Part shown: piece after piece, positions 61,717 through 64,000 of the stretch
How the letters are laid out: each line of letters starts with the position of its first letter
Numbering within the stretch: the first letter of the stretch is position 1
Assembly (NCBI GenBank): GCA_036677145.1
Contig: JAKFFF010000087.1
Span: 1-64,000 of the forward strand
Length of the DNA stretch: 64,000 nt
Source: CADEED01 sp036677145
GTDB lineage: Bacteria > Pseudomonadota > Gammaproteobacteria > Steroidobacterales > Steroidobacteraceae
Direction: 5' to 3'
Made by a program: the position numbers and the translations under genes
The notes under the pieces: model-generated
What the model saw: the letters and a program-made list of their open reading frames with translations, nothing else
Told to the model about the DNA's origin: nothing
Databases searched by the model: none

Positions 61717-62559
61717 ATGCAGCTCAAGTTCCGTTTATTGAATGTGTTCACCGCCGGCGACGCGCCGCTGTCCGGCAATCCATTGTGTGTGATCGAAGAT
61801 GCCAGCGGGCTCGACGCCGCGCAGATGCAGGCGCTGGCGCGCCAGTTCAACCTGTCGGAAACCACGTTCATCCTGCCGTCGAAGCGCGCGGCGGCGCTGG
61901 TGCGCATCTATACGCCGACCTATGAAATGCCGTTCGCGGGCCACCCCACGCTCGGCACGGCGCACGTCTGCCGCGCTCTCGGCCTCGGTGGCAATCAGCT
62001 CGGACTGGAAATGCGCGCGGGCATCATTCCCGTGACCTCGAACGGCGATCATTGGACCTTGCGCGCCATGGCCGCGAGCTCGCGCCTGGTGGACATGCAG
62101 CCCGGCGAGGTCGCGCGTTTGTTAGGCCTGGAGCCCGGTGACATCGGCTTCCAGCCGCTGTGGGTCAAGGCCGGGCGCGAACAACTCGTCATCCCCCTCA
62201 CCAGCGAAGCCGCCGTGCGCCGGATCAGGCCGCGCCCCGAAACCTTCGAGCGGCTCAAGAGCGTGGACGGACAGGGCCAGGCCTATGTCTTCGCCTCGAT
62301 CGGCGGCAAGAAGATACTGAGCCGATTCTTCTTCCCGGATGGCGCGGCGATTCTCGAGGACCCGGCCACCGGCTCGGCCTGCGCGAATCTCGGCGCGTGG
62401 TTCGTCGCGATGGGCCGTCGCCCGCCGCTCAGTTTCGAGGTGAGCCAGGGCGAATTCGTCGGGCGACCCTCGACACTGCATCTAGAGGTGAACACGGACA
62501 ACGAAGTATTCGTCGGCGGAAAGGTAGTGGAGATAGGATCGGGTATCTTGAACCTTTAG
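61717..62559 (+). CDS. PhzF-family isomerase-like protein
   Basis: A 280-residue protein. It carries the PhzF/epimerase-like landmarks: N-V-F-T-A-G-D-A-P-L-S-G-N-P-L-C-V, the F-N-L-S-E-T-T-F-I-L-P segment with the catalytic Glu, F-A-G-H-P-T-L-G-T-A and the final E-D-P-A-T-G-S-A-C-A-N-L. PhzF catalyses a step in phenazine synthesis, but no other phenazine gene is here, so only the family is assigned. It ends nine bases before the PLP enzyme gene. Confidence 0.8.
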   Translation: MQLKFRLLNVFTAGDAPLSGNPLCVIEDASGLDAAQMQALARQFNLSETTFILPSKRAAALVRIYTPTYEMPFAGHPTLGTAHVCRALGLGGNQLGLEMRAGIIPVTSNGDHWTLRAMAASSRLVDMQPGEVARLLGLEPGDIGFQPLWVKAGREQLVIPLTSEAAVRRIRPRPETFERLKSVDGQGQAYVFASIGGKKILSRFFFPDGAAILEDPATGSACANLGAWFVAMGRRPPLSFEVSQGEFVGRPSTLHLEVNTDNEVFVGGKVVEIGSGILNL

Positions 62560-62568
62560 GAGCTCTCC

Positions 62569-63870
62569 ATGGGCGTCGACAGTTACCACAAGCGCAAGCT
62601 TGGGAACCGGGTGTTGCAGCCCGAAACGCAGATGATGGGTTATGGATTCGACCCGGCCCTGTCCGAAGGCGCGCTCAAGCCGCCCATCTTCCTCACTTCG
62701 ACGTTCGTCTTCCGCAGCGCCCAGGACGGCAAGGACTTCTTCGACTACACCTCCGGCAGGCGCCAGCCGCCGCCGGGCCAGGCCGCGGGCCTGGTGTATT
62801 CGCGCTTCAACAATCCGAATCTCGAAGTGCTCGAGGACCGGCTCTCGTTGTGGGAAGGCGGCGAATCCGCCGCGGTTTTCTCCAGCGGCATGTCGGCGAT
62901 CTCGACGACGCTGTGGGCGTACCTCAAGCCCAATGACTATCTACTTATGAGCCAGCCGCTGTACGGCGGCACCGAAACCCTCATCGATCGCACCATGCCG
63001 GCGTTCGGCATCGGCGCGATCGCCGTGCCGGACGCGATCAACCGCGAGGCGGTCATGGCGGGCGCGAAATCCGCGCTCGAAAAAGCGCGGGCGAAGGGCG
63101 GCAAGGTCGGATTGCTGGTGACCGAGACGCCGGCGAATCCGACCAACGGCCTGGTCGATCTCGCGCTGTGGCGCGAGGCGTCGGAGTGGATAGGCGCGCA
63201 GCAGGGTGGAGTGCGCCCGCCGGTCGCAGTCGACAACACCTTCCTCGGCCCCGTGTTCCAGAAGCCGCTCGAACACGGCGCGGACATCGTGATCTATTCG
63301 CTGACCAAGTACGTCGGCGGACATTCCGATCTCGTGGCGGGCGGCGTCGTGGGTTCGAAGGCCATGCTCGCGCCGGTGCGCAGCCTGCGCAGTAGTTTGG
63401 GAACGCAGCTCGATCCGAACACCTCGTGGATGATCATGCGTTCGATGGAGACCCTGGCGCTGCGCATGCGGGCATCCGCCGACAACGCGGCGCGCGTCGC
63501 CGGTTATCTGGCGCAGCATCCCAAGGTCGCGAGTGTGAATTTCCTCGGGCACCTCAAGGGCAACGACCCGCGCATCGCGGTGTTCGAGCGGCAGTGCCTG
63601 AGCGCCGGCTCCACGTTTTCGTTCTCGATCCGCGGCGGCGAAGCCGAGGCGTTCCGCATGCTCGACGCGTTGCAGGTCATGAAACTCGCCGTGAGCCTGG
63701 GAGGCACGGAGACGTTGATCTCGCACCCGGCCTCGACCACGCATTCGGGCGTGCCGAAGGAAACACGCGATCGCCTGGGTATCACGGACGCGATGATCCG
63801 CATCTCGGTCGGCATCGAAAATGCGGACGACCTCATAGCCGACCTGGAGCAGGCCCTGACGAAGATCTGA
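62569..63870 (+). CDS. Cystathionine gamma-synthase-family PLP enzyme
   Basis: A 433-residue Cys/Met-metabolism PLP-dependent enzyme. The PLP-binding Lys is K247 in S-L-T-K-Y-V-G-G-H-S-D. Other landmarks are Y-S-R-F-N-N-P-N, F-S-S-G-M-S-A-I and S-H-P-A-S-T-T-H. AGGAGCTC precedes the ATG. The family includes cystathionine gamma-synthase, gamma-lyase and homocysteine synthases; which of these it is cannot be told here. It follows the PhzF-like gene closely. Confidence 0.85.
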   Translation: MGVDSYHKRKLGNRVLQPETQMMGYGFDPALSEGALKPPIFLTSTFVFRSAQDGKDFFDYTSGRRQPPPGQAAGLVYSRFNNPNLEVLEDRLSLWEGGESAAVFSSGMSAISTTLWAYLKPNDYLLMSQPLYGGTETLIDRTMPAFGIGAIAVPDAINREAVMAGAKSALEKARAKGGKVGLLVTETPANPTNGLVDLALWREASEWIGAQQGGVRPPVAVDNTFLGPVFQKPLEHGADIVIYSLTKYVGGHSDLVAGGVVGSKAMLAPVRSLRSSLGTQLDPNTSWMIMRSMETLALRMRASADNAARVAGYLAQHPKVASVNFLGHLKGNDPRIAVFERQCLSAGSTFSFSIRGGEAEAFRMLDALQVMKLAVSLGGTETLISHPASTTHSGVPKETRDRLGITDAMIRISVGIENADDLIADLEQALTKI

Positions 63871-63956
63871 GCGTCCCCGGGGCGCCACCAGAACACGCAA
63901 GCATTGCAACCAATCCAGGGTTGGCTCCGTCACAAATGGCACATTCGGGGAGCGCC

Positions 63957-64000
63957 ATGGAGCAAGCGGTGAAAAGCGTGAGGGGCAGGTCTGCGGAATT
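63957..64000 (+). CDS. Possible start of a gene running off the right edge
   Basis: An ATG preceded by GGGGAGCGCC opens a frame (M-E-Q-A-V-K-S-V-R-G-R-S-A-E) that is still open at the last base. Only 14 codons are visible, so no function can be stated. Confidence 0.3.
   Translation, partial: MEQAVKSVRGRSAE

Noticed and set aside
61717..62559. Phenazine biosynthesis
   Set aside because: PhzF-family proteins are widespread and no other phz gene is in the window.

Overview
The window is GC-rich, densely coding proteobacterial chromosome. The gene set (PEP carboxylase, LpxH-type diphosphatase, NhaA, MsrA, CPA2 antiporter, many Sec, Tat and lipoprotein signals) points to a Gram-negative. The overall flavour is Gammaproteobacteria, perhaps the Steroidobacter/Nevskia/Xanthomonas side, but that placement is inference from gene content, not from any marker gene. 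No rRNA, tRNA, CRISPR array, phage or full-length transposase gene was seen.

Layout. 0-4.7 kb: a truncated MFS/acyltransferase (Aas-like) gene, a TPR protein, a YecR-like lipoprotein, a META-domain protein, an isoprenylcysteine-methyltransferase-like protein and MsrA. 4.7-10.4 kb: a ThuA-like secreted protein followed by a PQQ dehydrogenase carrying a cytochrome c domain, then a Tat-exported NAD-epimerase-like protein. 10.5-20.4 kb: mixed housekeeping genes, including a second YecR-like lipoprotein, a CPBP-family membrane protein, a hydrolase with a Cys nucleophile, an AAC(6')-like acetyltransferase, an AlkD-like protein, a soluble aldose-dehydrogenase-like quinoprotein, an outer-membrane barrel and a dienelactone hydrolase. 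20.5-24.4 kb: SYLF protein, ApbE, a GH105-type hydrolase and a 531-bp inverted-repeat element.

24.4-47.1 kb is the most unusual part. A leftward operon encodes an HzsA-related diheme lipoprotein, two outer-membrane barrels, a TlpA thioredoxin, a DUF4266 lipoprotein and a DUF3570 barrel. Divergent from it, a rightward run encodes a c-type cytochrome, a diheme LamG lipoprotein, a DUF1501-like Tat protein, a TlpA-like redoxin, a coiled-coil periplasmic protein, two large TPR proteins and a small protein. It continues with an ExbB/TolQ channel, two ExbD/TolR proteins, a TonB-like AgmX/PglI-tail protein and a small orphan. Overlapping stops and starts (GTGA, ATGA) tie several of these together. 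I read it as one envelope-spanning, proton-motive-force-driven and redox-linked apparatus. It combines parts known separately from planctomycete cytochrome/DUF1501 loci and from myxobacterial gliding/Tol-like machines, and its function is not known to me.

47.1-64 kb: NhaA flanked by REP-like palindromes, a Kef-type antiporter, a secreted papain-like protease divergent from a Lys-rich small protein, a CadC-like regulator with TPRs, an EamA transporter, PEP carboxylase, an Mpo1-like protein overlapping an MsbA-like ABC exporter, LpxH-type diphosphatase, a PhzF-family protein and a cystathionine gamma-synthase-family enzyme. The start of one more possible gene runs off the right edge.
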